DNA of 64,000 bases, from NCBI RefSeq assembly GCF_008831285.2, contig NC_045145.1:6508802-6572801 (forward strand), read 5' to 3'. The notes beneath the pieces are model-generated. The model did no database searches. It was not told the DNA's origin and was given only the letters and a program-made list of their open reading frames with translations. This document shows, in pieces, positions 1-9,977 of this stretch (its first letter is position 1; the number at the start of each line of letters is the position of its first letter). A program made the translations under genes and the position numbers. This DNA is from Nymphaea colorata. Its lineage: Eukaryota > Streptophyta > Magnoliopsida > Nymphaeales > Nymphaeaceae.

Positions 1-877
1 ATATTTGTTTAAGTTTTAGTATTTTATTTGGAATTGGGTAGTTATAAGTTTTAGCTTTTGCGTTTAAATTTCTATAATCTATAACCATTCTAGTTTTTCC
101 TCTCTTTTGTTCACTGTGCTTATTAACAATGAATGTTGGGCTGTTATGTTTTGAGTTTGACTTTTGTATATATCATTCTTTTAACAGTTCATTTATGTGT
201 AAATCAAATTCTTTTAGATCATCAGGTATATATTTTAAAGATGGTTGTGTTATTATACTATTTTCTTTTATCAATTCTATTTTTACTGCTGTCTTATGCT
301 TGTCCCAATATTGTAATGGATTTTCTGGGTACAATTTTTCTAATCTGTTTTCTATATTGGCTAGTTCATTTATTTCATGAACATTTATAGTGATGGTATT
401 TATTTTTTCTCTTGTTAACTTTTGGGTTATTTTACTATCTCCTCTTATCCAAGGTGTTTGTTTTCTTTCATTGTTTTTTACTATCAATGCATTGATTTTT
501 TCTTTACAAGCTGTGGTTAGTATTAAGTATTTTTCTGTGATATTTATAAGTAGGTAATTGTTTAAGAAAGGCCTACCCAATATGATATCTTTGTAATGTA
601 ATTCAAAAGCATAAATTCTATTAATTTTTATTACGTTTTTCCATATTTGTACATTTACATTTTCAGCTTTGTAATTTATTAGTGCTTTGGCTCCATTAAA
701 TCCTCTACCTTCCAAAGGGTTATCTAGTTTTTCCCATTCATTATCTGGTAAGCAATTCTTTTTGCATAAGTTTATTTGGGCTCCTGTGTCTATATATGCT
801 ATATAATATCTATTATGATATCCTCGCGGTATAACTTTTATCAATATATATATAAACTTGTTTTTACTAATATTCAT
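1..877 (-). pseudogene. Caulimovirid aspartic protease plus start of reverse transcriptase (broken)
   Basis: The ORF opens at 877 and encodes about 234 aa before a TGA at 173-175. About 27 residues in is an intact retropepsin active site (IDTGAQ), followed about 70 residues on by the ILGRPFL segment that resembles the second conserved part of the fold. The C-terminal third reads into the palm/fingers entry of a pararetroviral RT. After the TGA the same frame continues to the window edge and contains RMVIDYRNLN, a strongly conserved RT motif. The TGA is therefore a single in-frame nonsense change, not the natural end. In the virus the protein would process the polyprotein and copy pregenomic RNA to DNA. 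The copy is non-functional as it stands. The RT YxDD motif lies outside the window. Confidence 0.85.
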
Positions 878-939
878 TCGGTGTCGCTTGATTCTTCATC
901 ACTATAGTTTCTTCTCTCAAATGCTCTATAAATAAGATA

Positions 940-1409
940 TTATACTCTTTTTTCTTTTTCTTTCCAGTATTCCATAAACTTCCATTCTGCAACTGCTCTT
1001 GCTCGTAAATAAGTAAAGAAATGCCTCCTGTAGTCTCTAAATTTCTTTCTAATCATCCTTTCTCCCAATTTTCCTATAAACCTTAGTACCCATATGTAAA
1101 TTCTAAATAATCTTTCTCTCCTATTTCGTACAAAGTTCCTAGTGTCTCTATTATATGCTTTTACACTTGTATTTGAAAACATTCTGTTTTATCATATGAT
1201 ATATCTGACATTGATTCATCTGAGTCTATGTTTCTGATCTCTCTAATCCATCTATCATGTGTCTTGTGTATTAGTCGATTAATAAATTGTCTAACTATTA
1301 CCATCTTTTTTAATAATAATACCCATTTGTTTTGGGTAGCCATAACTTTTCTTCTATCGTTTACATTGATTGGTACAATATATGTTAGTCCTGGATCTAA
1401 TTTAATCAT
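940..1409 (-). pseudogene. Two overlapping short pararetroviral ORFs of unknown function
   Basis: ORFs 1409-1161 (82 aa) and 1182-940 (80 aa) overlap by about 20 bases in different frames, probably one decayed reading frame. The products are rich in Arg, Lys and aromatic residues, with an acidic stretch (DSDESMSD) ending the first. They resemble no family I recognise. They lie between the first protease-like module and the protease-RT frame. Upstream, 1710-1460 has a further short ORF (from an ATG at 1712) and an Asp/Tyr-rich stretch. The sequence YRALEEKK encoded near 1640 resembles YRAFERRN encoded near 920, which may hint at an old duplication. Function is unknown. Confidence 0.45.
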
Positions 1410-1704
1410 TTATCCTTCCATTCTATTTATTATATTTCTCTACATTATGTCATCGTCATAGTCATAGTAGTCATTTTCGTAATCTGTATAGTCCTCTGTA
1501 TAATAATCCTCATTATCATAGGTTGATAGTATGGTCAACCTTCGCTTCTTCTTCTACCATGTCTTTTAGGTTGTTAATAAATTGTTTTACTAATATATAT
1601 ATCTTTAATATGTTAGCTAATTTTTTTTCCTAATTTTCTTTTCCTCTAATGCTCTATACAATGTCTTTTTCATATCTTGTTCAAATTTTTTAGTATTTAT
1701 TTGG

Positions 1705-2211
1705 CTAATCATCAAAACTTCTTAATATTATTATGCGTTTTCCTAGATGTGCAATTTCTAGTGTATATTTTTCAATCCTAAAGTTTTCATATTTATTTAG
1801 CCACTTGTTGCCTAATATGATTCCTGTTAAATTGTCATTTCTCAATGCTTGTATTTCAAATTCTACTTCAAACATGTAATCGGCTATCTTAATTTCTTTG
1901 CTCACTTTTCCTATGCTTCTTATGATGTTTCCCTGGATATGCTTATATCTATGCTCACTTGGTAATATTATATCAATATTTATCATGTCTGGCGTGATGT
2001 AATTTTCTTCCGATCATGTATCTATTAATATTTTCTTTATCATATTGTCTATAGTTCCTTTAACATGGAATTGTTTTTGGTGACTAGTTTCTCCTGATGT
2101 ACTGATACTTAGTATTTGTTTGATAATTTGTAATTCATTTTGTCCATCTTCTACGTAATATGATTCATCATCGTTTATTATTGTTATTAATTGTTTGAAT
2201 GGATTGTCCAT
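1705..2211 (-). pseudogene. Protease-like (retropepsin-type) module after the movement protein, stop in active site
   Basis: Two ORFs (2211-2014 and 1986-1705) are in the same frame and separated only by a TGA at 2014-2016. The codons before the stop read ILIDT and those after read SEENY, so the stop occupies the position of the catalytic-loop glycine of an Asp-Thr-Gly motif. About 70 residues further the motif GIILGNKWL matches the second hydrophobic-Gly element of retropepsins. The 5' end overlaps the last ~44 bases of the movement protein ORF in another frame. A second, intact DTG protease lies about 1 kb downstream at 877, so the genome appears to have had two such modules. An alternative is a non-catalytic retropepsin-like domain; the assignment rests on motifs only. 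Confidence 0.6.
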
Positions 2212-2905
2212 TTGTTTTTCTTTTTGTTGATATTTTATGTTTATTTGTTACTACATACATATTTTTCCCTTTGATAGTCATTACTTTACAACCTTTCTCG
2301 AGTTTTATTCCTGATAGTTTCCAGTACAATACTAGGCTTCTATCTATGTGTTTGTCTGTTAGACTTATAGTATAGTTAGGTTTTACTATGAACTTTAGTT
2401 TTTGATAAATTAGGTTTCCTCTAACTTTTGCTATTATAGCTTTCTCTACTGAGTAGATTATCCTATCGTCTGATAAATAAAGTTCTAATGGAGTATCTAT
2501 ACCTTCTTTAAAACAAGCTTTTACTAATATTTCTATTCCTCCAAAATATACATATTTCATAGGAGTTTTTATTTTTAGTTGTTTTAGTTCTTCTTGGATT
2601 CCATGTCTACTGATAAGTGGTACTCTAGTTGTTCCTTCAGATAATCCTGCATGTTCTATGTCTATTACATGTTCTCGTTGGTTGATAATATAGTATTCTT
2701 CTTTTTTTTTCTTAAGCATTGTTTTTATTATTGGTATTTTCCTTATTAACGGAAAGTCAAATATTTTTTCTGTGCTAATGTCCAATTCTTGGTTCTCTAT
2801 TTGCTTGAATATTTTTTCATCAAAAATGACTCGCTGAATTGTGTAATCTTCTGTCAACTCTTCTTGGCATCTAATATCTTGTGGTTTTTCTATTTTGTCA
2901 CTCAT
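2168..2905 (-). CDS. Caulimovirid movement protein (30K superfamily), open frame
   Basis: The frame is open for 245 codons from an ATG at 2905-2903. The coat-frame stop TAG (2913-2911) lies only 5 nt before this ATG. Around residues 120-200 are the features of the 30K movement-protein core: MKYVYFGGIEI, the LYLSDDRI segment (LxDxR-type motif), then FIVKPNYTISLTDKHI, a beta-rich block conserved in pararetroviral movement proteins. The C-terminus is Lys/Asn-rich. In plant viruses this protein modifies plasmodesmata to let virus pass between cells. It is the least damaged frame of this copy, but there is no evidence that it is expressed. Its position after the coat frame is the reverse of the caulimovirus, badnavirus and petuvirus order. 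Confidence 0.8.
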   Translation of the reverse strand: MSDKIEKPQDIRCQEELTEDYTIQRVIFDEKIFKQIENQELDISTEKIFDFPLIRKIPIIKTMLKKKKEEYYIINQREHVIDIEHAGLSEGTTRVPLISRHGIQEELKQLKIKTPMKYVYFGGIEILVKACFKEGIDTPLELYLSDDRIIYSVEKAIIAKVRGNLIYQKLKFIVKPNYTISLTDKHIDRSLVLYWKLSGIKLEKGCKVMTIKGKNMYVVTNKHKISTKRKTNGQSIQTINNNNKR

Positions 2906-2910
2906 CTTCA

Positions 2911-4605
2911 CTACTGTTTGTTTCGTATATTATCGGTTATCTCTATTTCACTAAGTTCTTCAATATTGATATAATCGCCTTCTATTGTATTTACTAATTT
3001 TTGTTTCATAGGTTGTCTACAATTTTTTGCTATATGTCTTATTTTTCCATAGTTATAATATTTACAACTTCTTGGGTTTTTGGTATATTTATTTTTATTT
3101 TTAATATAGTATCTTTTCTTTGGATACTTATGCTTATATTGTTTATATTTTTTATAGTAATGTTTGAGCTTCCTATATTTTTTATTGTATTTTCTTGATT
3201 TATAATATGTTTTATATCCTAATTGAGGTGTAATATGTTCTTCACAACATTTATATGGTGATTTTGTTATTAGTTTTAGTTTTTTGGACTTTACATATTC
3301 TTCACACATTGTTTTGAACCATGTTCTTAGGAATTTTATTCTTGATCCTAATGTATCTTCCTTTGGTTTATTTTCTTGGAACACTTTTATTACCTGTCCA
3401 TAAACTATCGGTGGTAATTTTGAAAAGAACAAGTCTAATTATCTAGGTTTTTCTTCTAAAGTTATACTTGCTTGGTAATAATATTTACTGAACAGTTCTA
3501 CATATTCTTCTACGTAGCACAGGTCACATATTGCCAAATTTAAAATATTTTGTCTTGCATTTATTTTTATTTGGTCTTCATATATTTTTTCAATATTCGA
3601 ATGCGAGAATTCTACTTTAATAGATCCTAAGTATTTTTCTAAGATGTCTAACGGGTTTGTAGTAGCCGCTCCTTTACTATATGTGTCTGCTCTTAGAGCT
3701 TCTTTTGAAGAATTAGGTAACTAGTCGAACCATAAATATGCGTTTCCTACTAATGAATTTTCTATATACGCTGGTACATTTTTAATTTTTATTTTGCTTT
3801 CTGTAATATGTTTACTCATTTCTGCTTTCCATATTTGTAATAATACTAGTATGTTATTTGTGTTATCTAAATTTAATATTCCTTGTTTCTATTCTTTTTC
3901 TTCAATTTTTGTTTTTAGCCTGGATTTCCAAATTCTTTCCCATCTTTCACTTTTACTATAATCATCATGATGTCTATTTCTACTCGGATTTCCTTTATGT
4001 GTTCTTGGACCTGCTGGATATTCTTCTTTAATTTTTATCCCTTTTTTAGGAGTTGTGTTTATATTTATTTCCATGTCTGTTACTGATTCGTTTTCTCCTT
4101 GGTTCATCAATTCTGTATAAGTTATACTTGGTTCGTAGTTTTCTGTTTCAATCTCGTCTTCTGTTTCTAAGTCTCATATACTATTTGTTTCTACCATATT
4201 TATCTCTCTGTGTTTTTGCAAATTATCTAACAATTGATCTAATTTTTTATTTGTTTGTTCAAACTTCTGGTCTATTTTATCTATTAATTTTTCTAATAGT
4301 TCTATAACTCTATCCATTTTATTTTCCAGACGCGCTGAGCAACTTTGCACCGACTGTTCTTGATCAGCAGGGCAACCTTCATATTGCTACGTCTTCAATT
4401 TAGGCTTAGGCTTGTTTTCCTTGTTAAGTCTGCTTATCATATCTAGGACTGTTTCGGTATTCATTTCTTCCTCATCTAGTATTAGGTACATATCATCCTA
4501 ATTTAACTCTAAAAATTTTCGTTCTAAGTTTGTTTCAATTATTCGGCATTTCTGTTCAAATACAAAAGTTTTCTTGGAATCAATTTTGTATTCTAATTTG
4601 TTCAT
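2911..4605 (-). pseudogene. Pararetroviral coat-like protein frame with zinc-finger remnant and six stops
   Basis: The ATG at 4605-4603 overlaps the TGA ending the upstream ORF (ATGA). From there one frame runs 565 codons to TAG at 2913-2911. It is interrupted by stops at 4498-4500, 4387-4389, 4174-4176, 3889-3891, 3721-3723 and 3439-3441, with no frameshift. The N-terminal part is acidic and coiled-coil-like (about 4360-4200). The middle contains an aromatic block with LWFD near the 3721 stop. The C-terminal part is Lys/Tyr-rich and basic, ending with CKYYNYGKIRHIAKNC near 3010-3070, a CCHC knuckle whose second Cys is Tyr and whose GH is GK. This layout fits a nucleic-acid-binding caulimovirid coat protein. 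The gene is dead as read. Confidence 0.75.
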
Positions 4606-4964
4606 ATAAACGACTCTGTTATGACTCTTCTGATAATTAGGTCTCGGTTATACATAGTTGTTAGGTATTTTATCTCTCTTTTAACTATCTGGTCTGAAAT
4701 ATATAGTTTTACTGGTTCTCGTTCTACCTTTTGGATTTCGGGTTTCTTTTGATCTATGTTTCTTAAGATATCAGTGAGTTGGTTACTTATACGCTTCTGA
4801 TTTTTCAAAATTATTTTTAAGTCATACAATATTTTTTCAAAGTCTGTTTTATCCATATTTTGTGAAGGGTTTTTCTGTCCGAGAAGTGCAAACATTTCCA
4901 TCGTCATGTATGTGCTTTGTGTCCTATGATCTATCGGATTGCAATAACTTGAAATAACCTTCAT
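4602..4964 (-). CDS. Small 5' ORF of the endogenous pararetrovirus, unknown function
   Basis: This is a 120-aa ORF that opens the viral gene series. Its TGA (4604-4602) overlaps the ATG of the coat frame as ATGA, the compact coupling common between small caulimovirid ORFs. Residues 40-75 (FEKILYDLKIILKNQKRISNQLTDIL region) have heptad-like spacing, suggesting a coiled coil such as those of virion-associated proteins. I see no diagnostic motif. Expression is unproven; the frame is open but sits in a dead provirus. Confidence 0.5.
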   Translation of the reverse strand: MKVISSYCNPIDHRTQSTYMTMEMFALLGQKNPSQNMDKTDFEKILYDLKIILKNQKRISNQLTDILRNIDQKKPEIQKVEREPVKLYISDQIVKREIKYLTTMYNRDLIIRRVITESFI

Positions 4965-4970
4965 CCTTTA

Positions 4971-5460
4971 TATGATCTAATAGGCTCAAGACTCATCCTT
5001 ACTGTGTTTCCCTCTTGACATGACCATCTCACTTTCCCCGATCGGCCTCTGCGTTTGTGGGTACTCGTATAAGGTCTTTCCCTCTTGGGTTACACATTCA
5101 GATTCCTCTTTTACCATTCAGTCATATAATCGAACTCAGGTGAACTTCAACTTAAACAATTGACAGAAATGAAGACTACTTTACACATGCATGAAGATCA
5201 AAATGTTAACACATACTCGTAAGGAAAACTAACACTTTATTTCATAATTAAAGCAAACATACTTACAGTTATTTCATCAATCCCTGACGAGGTTGATGAT
5301 AGCTTACTACTGCTTGTCTCTGGAACAAACTCCATGAGACTACTAACTAGACTATGTAGTTACAATACTCTCAAGCTCTTATATTACTTGTAAATCTCTG
5401 GGCCTTTTCCTGATAAAGAAGTCTTTATTTCTGGCAATAATATCTTTTCCTGTAACTGGT
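4971..5460. other. Non-coding stretch between pararetrovirus and tandem repeat
   Basis: No gene is recognised. The part near 4971-5150 may be the viral leader/5' non-coding region. I looked for the initiator-Met tRNA primer site (GCTCTGATACCA on this strand) and did not find it. Confidence 0.4.
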
Positions 5461-7060
5461 AATGGTGGCAAAAAGCACTAGAATATTATAGTAATACTAG
5501 TGAGAGATTTCACAGACATAAATAGCCAATACCAAGGGTGTCAAATTCACAGTCAAGTTTATGGCGACAGTTGCATCATCTGTGGCCTTGTCTGAAAAAA
5601 AAGGTTACTAAAGTATGTAAGTGATGCATAAAAGTATGGGGAAAGTTTGATTTCAATTTTCATGGGGTGTCAGGCTGTTTTCTATCAATTGTGATTTTGT
5701 TGGAGTGTTAGAAATGTGTTGAATTGATTTTTGATTTGATTTTGCATTATGTAAAAGATTAATTTAATCTTTTAATTGATTTCTCCATACTAATCTTAAA
5801 GAGGGTTGTCCAGTTTCTTTTTGACGATGTGTACAAAGTGAACAAGTAACTTTTGACCGACGTTCAGTGATGGATATCGGTAAAAGTTACTTTTTGCAAC
5901 ATTTGTAAACGCACATCGACATTGATAACGCCACGTGCCGGGAAAGGCTGTTTTTCATCGACATTTGCCACTGGACGTTGGTATCGACGTCAGTTTTCCT
6001 GTGTGTCGATGAATCCATTTTTTCTTGTAATGTGGTTTCAAGATCATTTTCCATTTTCTTGTTAATTTTGGGTGATAAGATGGTAACCTAATGTTGTGAT
6101 GAAACTCTATACAGTGGCAGTTATTTCACAAATTTTGTGCTAGTGTTAGAAACATGTTTTTAGATTGTTCAATCGATAAATTACAACAGGGTAAAAAGTA
6201 CTAGATTATTATAGTAATACTAGTGAGAGGTTTCACACACATGAATAGCCAACACTGGGAACATCAACTTCATCATAAAGTTTATTGTGACAGTTACATC
6301 ATCTGTGGCGTTGAAAGTTTGATTTCAATTTTTATGAGGTGTTGTCATGTTGTTTTCTATCAACTGTTATTTTGTTGGAGTGTTAGGAAATATGTTGAAT
6401 TGATTTCTGTTCTGGTTTTGCATTACGTTAAAATTAATTCAATCTTTTAATTGGTTTCTTCATAGTAATCATAAAGGATTGTCTAGTTTTTCTTCGTATC
6501 GTCGTCTTCAAAGTGAACGTCAGTACAAGTAACTTTTTACCAACGTTCAGTGATGGACATCGGTAGAAGTTTCTTTTTTAGCAACATTTGAAAAATAGAC
6601 GTCGATATAAAGAAACTGGACTTTGGTTAACACCACACGTCGGTAAAGGTTGTTTTCCACCAACATTTTTCTTTGAAGGTTGATAAAAATGAATATTCAC
6701 CGACATTGGCCACTGGAATCGGTATCGACCTCAGTTTTCCCATGTGTCGGTGAATCCTTCTTTTCTTGTATTGTGGTTTCAAGATCCTTTTCCATTTTCT
6801 TGTTGATTTTGAGTGATAAGATGGTAACTTATTGAGGTGATGAAATTCTATATGGTGGCAGCTATTTCACCTACTATTAAATTTTGAGCTTGCGTTAGAA
6901 ACATATTTTTAGTATTTTAAATTGGTAAATTACAATGGTGGCAAAAAGCACTAGAATACAGTAATACTTGTGAGAGATTTCACATTCATAAATAGCGAAC
7001 ACTGGAGATGTCAAATTCACCAGAATGTATATTGCGACAGTTGCCATAAAGTACAATCAG
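5461..7060. repeat. Two complete and one partial ~735-bp tandem units with CACTA-like ends
   Basis: The motif around 'ggcaaaaagcactaga ... gagagatttcaca' recurs near 5465, 6190 and 6939, giving unit lengths of about 725 and 750 bp. Each complete unit contains blocks with GACG/CGAC/CGGT words, such as cgttcagtgatgga (5865 and 6547) and the stretch ending in TTTTCTTGTAATG (about 6019-6033) or TTTTCTTGTATTG (about 6762-6775). That ending resembles the reverse complement of the CACTACAAGAAAA terminus of plant CACTA (En/Spm) transposons, and short GC-rich subterminal repeats are also typical of that superfamily. No transposase coding is seen. This is probably a tandemly duplicated terminal fragment of a non-autonomous element. 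Confidence 0.45.
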
Positions 7061-8100
7061 CAACTGTTAAATGGAGAATTACGTAGAAAATGAGGAACAA
7101 AACAGTAGGAAACCATGCACAAAATTGTAAGGTTATTTGTAAATGCATGTATCTGGGGGAATTGAAATCTTTTTTCTAACGGATATTTCTAGATAAAAAT
7201 TTAAAAACCTTTGCTGGAACACAGCTGCCATGTATTAGCGATGGTTCATATTATGGCAATAAATTATAATGGTTTATCATCCGGCAATATCAAGCCGCCA
7301 GCAATTTCAATTCTCCCATGCATATAGTCACCCTCAGTAAAAGTAAAAGTAGAAAACCAAAAGAAAAATGTTGAAAAAGATGAAAATGCCTCCTCCATCA
7401 ACTTGTGTTGAAAATGGATGAAAATGTTAAGAAGGTGCCCATGTTAGTCAGCAAACACAAAACCCGTCCTCTATCAACTTGTGTAGATGCCAATTTCTTC
7501 ATATTCAGATCCGATGTATCTTAAAAACTTATCTTTCCATAAAATATCAATATTTCTGCAAACCAGGAGTCATCATTTTTTCATTTAATGAAAGAAAAGA
7601 GCATGCGTCTATATTCATGTTTGCATATTCTTTGAAATATATGATTATATATTCATGAGAAGCAATAGCAACGAAACAAAGTCTGACACGTTATGGGATC
7701 ACCGCGTACAGCCAAGAGTTTAATCAAATTAACAAAGAAAGAATGCTGAAGATTTGAGCAAACGAAACCAGAGGATCTAGGTTAGGGAGTCCACATTATA
7801 TTGTTTTCTCAAAGTCTTGAGGCGGGCAATTTGTTATTGATATTTCGTGGAAGCCCTGGACGCGGCAAATTTGAGTTTTTTGCAAAATTAAATCCTAAAT
7901 TTGTTGGGTTGCATTCTTGCAGACATAGAGAAAGAAAAGCAGCATTTACTGTATGGAGTAGTATTAAATAAAAAACTGGAAGAAATAATGAATGGATTAT
8001 TGTTAAAATGCAGAGGAAGGATGGAAGAAAGGTTGACCACGTAACGCATTTCAATTCTGTGGTATTTGGTCTCTTGAACAACGGCGAAGGCTGAAAATTG
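7061..8100. other. Intergenic stretch upstream of the cystatin gene
   Basis: AT-rich sequence without a convincing ORF or repeat. The part close to 8100 presumably holds upstream control sequence of the gene starting at 8319. Nothing specific can be assigned. Confidence 0.4.
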
Positions 8101-8193
8101 TGGGAGAGGAAGTGGAGGGGTCAAACGCTCCTTCTAGTTGCATTCTTATTCTCCAGACGCATGCTTTGGCATCCCAACGTGCCAAATCAGCCC

Positions 8194-8200
8194 TATAAAT
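8194..8200 (+). promoter_or_regulatory. TATA box of the cystatin gene
   Basis: TATAAAT in the context ccctataaatatgag, 119 bases before the ATG at 8319. This implies transcription start around 8225-8230 and a 5' leader of about 90 bases. It is the only good TATA match in the preceding 150 bases. Confidence 0.6.
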
Positions 8201-8318
8201 ATGAGCTCAGGCTGCTTTCTCAAGACCATCATTGGTCGTTGGCCGATATATTAACTCATTTCAACATTTCTCCGTTCTTTCCTCCATAGATCCGATCCCC
8301 TCTCAATTCCCTGTCCTA

Positions 8319-8630
8319 ATGGATTCTTTTAATTCCTCAGCGACCTTGCTCGGCGGTTTCCAGCCAATCCCGGACGTGAAGAACAACAAGCATGTACAGG
8401 AGCTGGGTAAGTTTGCAGTGGCAGAGTACAAGAAGGAGCACCCAAGAGAAGCAGCTCTAGTATTCGCAGAGGTGGTGGAGGCTCAGAACCAGGTGGTGGC
8501 CGGAACCAACTGCAAACTGCTGATCAAGGCCCTGAAAGCGGGGTATCTCAGGCACTACAAGGCTCTTGTGTATGAGAATCCATGGGAGCACGTCAAGACC
8601 TTGACATCATTTGAATCTGTTTTCCCCTGA
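8319..8630 (+). CDS. Phytocystatin (cysteine proteinase inhibitor), single exon
   Basis: A 103-aa protein with no signal peptide, so probably cytosolic or vacuole-facing after damage. It carries all cystatin determinants: the N-terminal Gly-Gly (residues 11-12), the plant-specific helix motif ELGKFAVAEY (about 28-37), the reactive loop QVVAG (about 58-62) and the second loop with Pro-Trp (NPWEHV, about 89-94). These three sites form the wedge that blocks papain-like (C1A) proteases; plants use them in seed protein turnover, senescence and defence against herbivores. The frame is open upstream to 8232, but the ATG at 8319 is chosen because the Gly-Gly then lies at the usual distance from the N-terminus and 8319 follows the TATA box at a sensible distance. 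One exon is common for short phytocystatins. The gene appears intact. Confidence 0.93.
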   Translation: MDSFNSSATLLGGFQPIPDVKNNKHVQELGKFAVAEYKKEHPREAALVFAEVVEAQNQVVAGTNCKLLIKALKAGYLRHYKALVYENPWEHVKTLTSFESVFP

Positions 8631-9913
8631 TTAAGCAATGCTTGCTTACTGCTGCCATCTTCTGTGTTGAACCTCTGCATTCATTCCGTTCATAGCTCAT
8701 GATAAAGTTCTATGGAACGCTCCTAGAACCCCATGGTCTCTGTCGTTGCATGGTTCTCTGTTCGTCTAAGTTCTGTTTCAAGTCACAATCAGTTCTTTGG
8801 TGGTCAAGTCACAATCAGTTCTTTGGTGGTCATGTAATAAGCCGTTTGGCATTGTTTAATATTTGATCTCCTGAAAGTGTTGCGTGTATGTCATGGATCA
8901 CATTAAAGCTTAAGTATGACATCCCATTGGAATTGGATTTAAATTATTTTTTGATCGGACTGAGATTCTAAATATCCAATATCAATGCAGTTTAACATAT
9001 TGTAATGTGGTTTGGATTCAATTTAAAAATCCAGTTCTAACTGGGTTTGGATCGTGAATTCAGATTTGGATACGGTATAGATATTTCTTCATTTGTGTCT
9101 CAATCTGGATATGTGAATATGCAAATAAATGAATACATTAAAAACTATATCTGATTCATATCGGATCCATTGGCATACCTCCGATTGAACAAGTTTGCTC
9201 TAAAAGATGGAGCTAGTTTTATAAGCATTGACACAATCCTGGCTTTCTATGAGTAAATATCAGATTGAATTCAAATTTAATAAATGACACAATTGTCTGC
9301 CCCCCCGACCTCCGCCCCTGTTTGCGAGTAGGAACGTACAAAACTAACACAATTCTTGGTTTTCTGAATTGTTAAGAAAGTAGCAGTTTGAGAAGTGTGC
9401 AACAGTGAAATTGGATGAAAACTCAGTCCCAGTCGACGAGGATCAGTTTATAGCATTGGTTGATGATGTGGGATTGACAATAGGCCCTTGAGATGTCAAT
9501 GTAACAAGAGCATGCCACAGTGAAAGGCCACAGTGAAAGGAACAGGGCACTGTCACACAGGGTAGATAACAATAGAGTAGATGAAAACAGAACAAAGAAA
9601 TGGTATATTGAAATCAGTGGCAGCCGGTAAACATTATGGTTGTCTTTGTTTCTCCATGTTTTAGGATCCGTGGTGATCTGAGTTCATATGACTTAAGGTC
9701 TATGGATTTAATGTCGGGCCTCCCCTCATCTAACCTTAAACCCGTGGTTTTTAACATTTAGCATGAATTTCAAATCTTTGATCATTAGTTTGTTTAAATT
9801 GAAGATCTCCCAAAACACACCTTTTTAAGGCAAAACTAAAGTCTGAAGCTATAAAAAACAACCTATAAGTTGTGGTTCACCATAAATCAAATCATCGGTA
9901 ATACTTTGTTTTT

Positions 9914-9977
<64 letters not shown>

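Larger units (their letters stand above)
1..4970 (-). mobile_element. Degenerate endogenous pararetrovirus (Caulimoviridae), truncated by window edge
   Basis: Reading the minus strand from 4964 down to 1 gives a series of ORFs. They are a 120-aa ORF, a coat-like frame with a zinc-finger remnant, a 30K-type movement protein, a protease-like module, short unknown ORFs, and an aspartic protease joined to the start of a reverse transcriptase. A movement protein plus protease and RT in one unit is diagnostic of Caulimoviridae. No LTR flanks it in this window. Several frames carry in-frame stops, so this is a fossil copy integrated in the host genome. The base composition is very AT-rich. The coat-before-movement order recalls cavemovirus- and solendovirus-type genomes (family knowledge from memory); genus placement is not possible here. 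The rest of RT and RNase H would lie to the left of position 1. Confidence 0.9.

Noticed and set aside
8098-8289. 63-aa plus-strand ORF before the cystatin
   Set aside because: Overlaps the TATA box and leader; no recognisable product.
8232-8318. Upstream in-frame extension of the cystatin ORF
   Set aside because: It would add 29 residues without signal-peptide character and start very near the predicted transcription start; the ATG at 8319 fits the family N-terminus.
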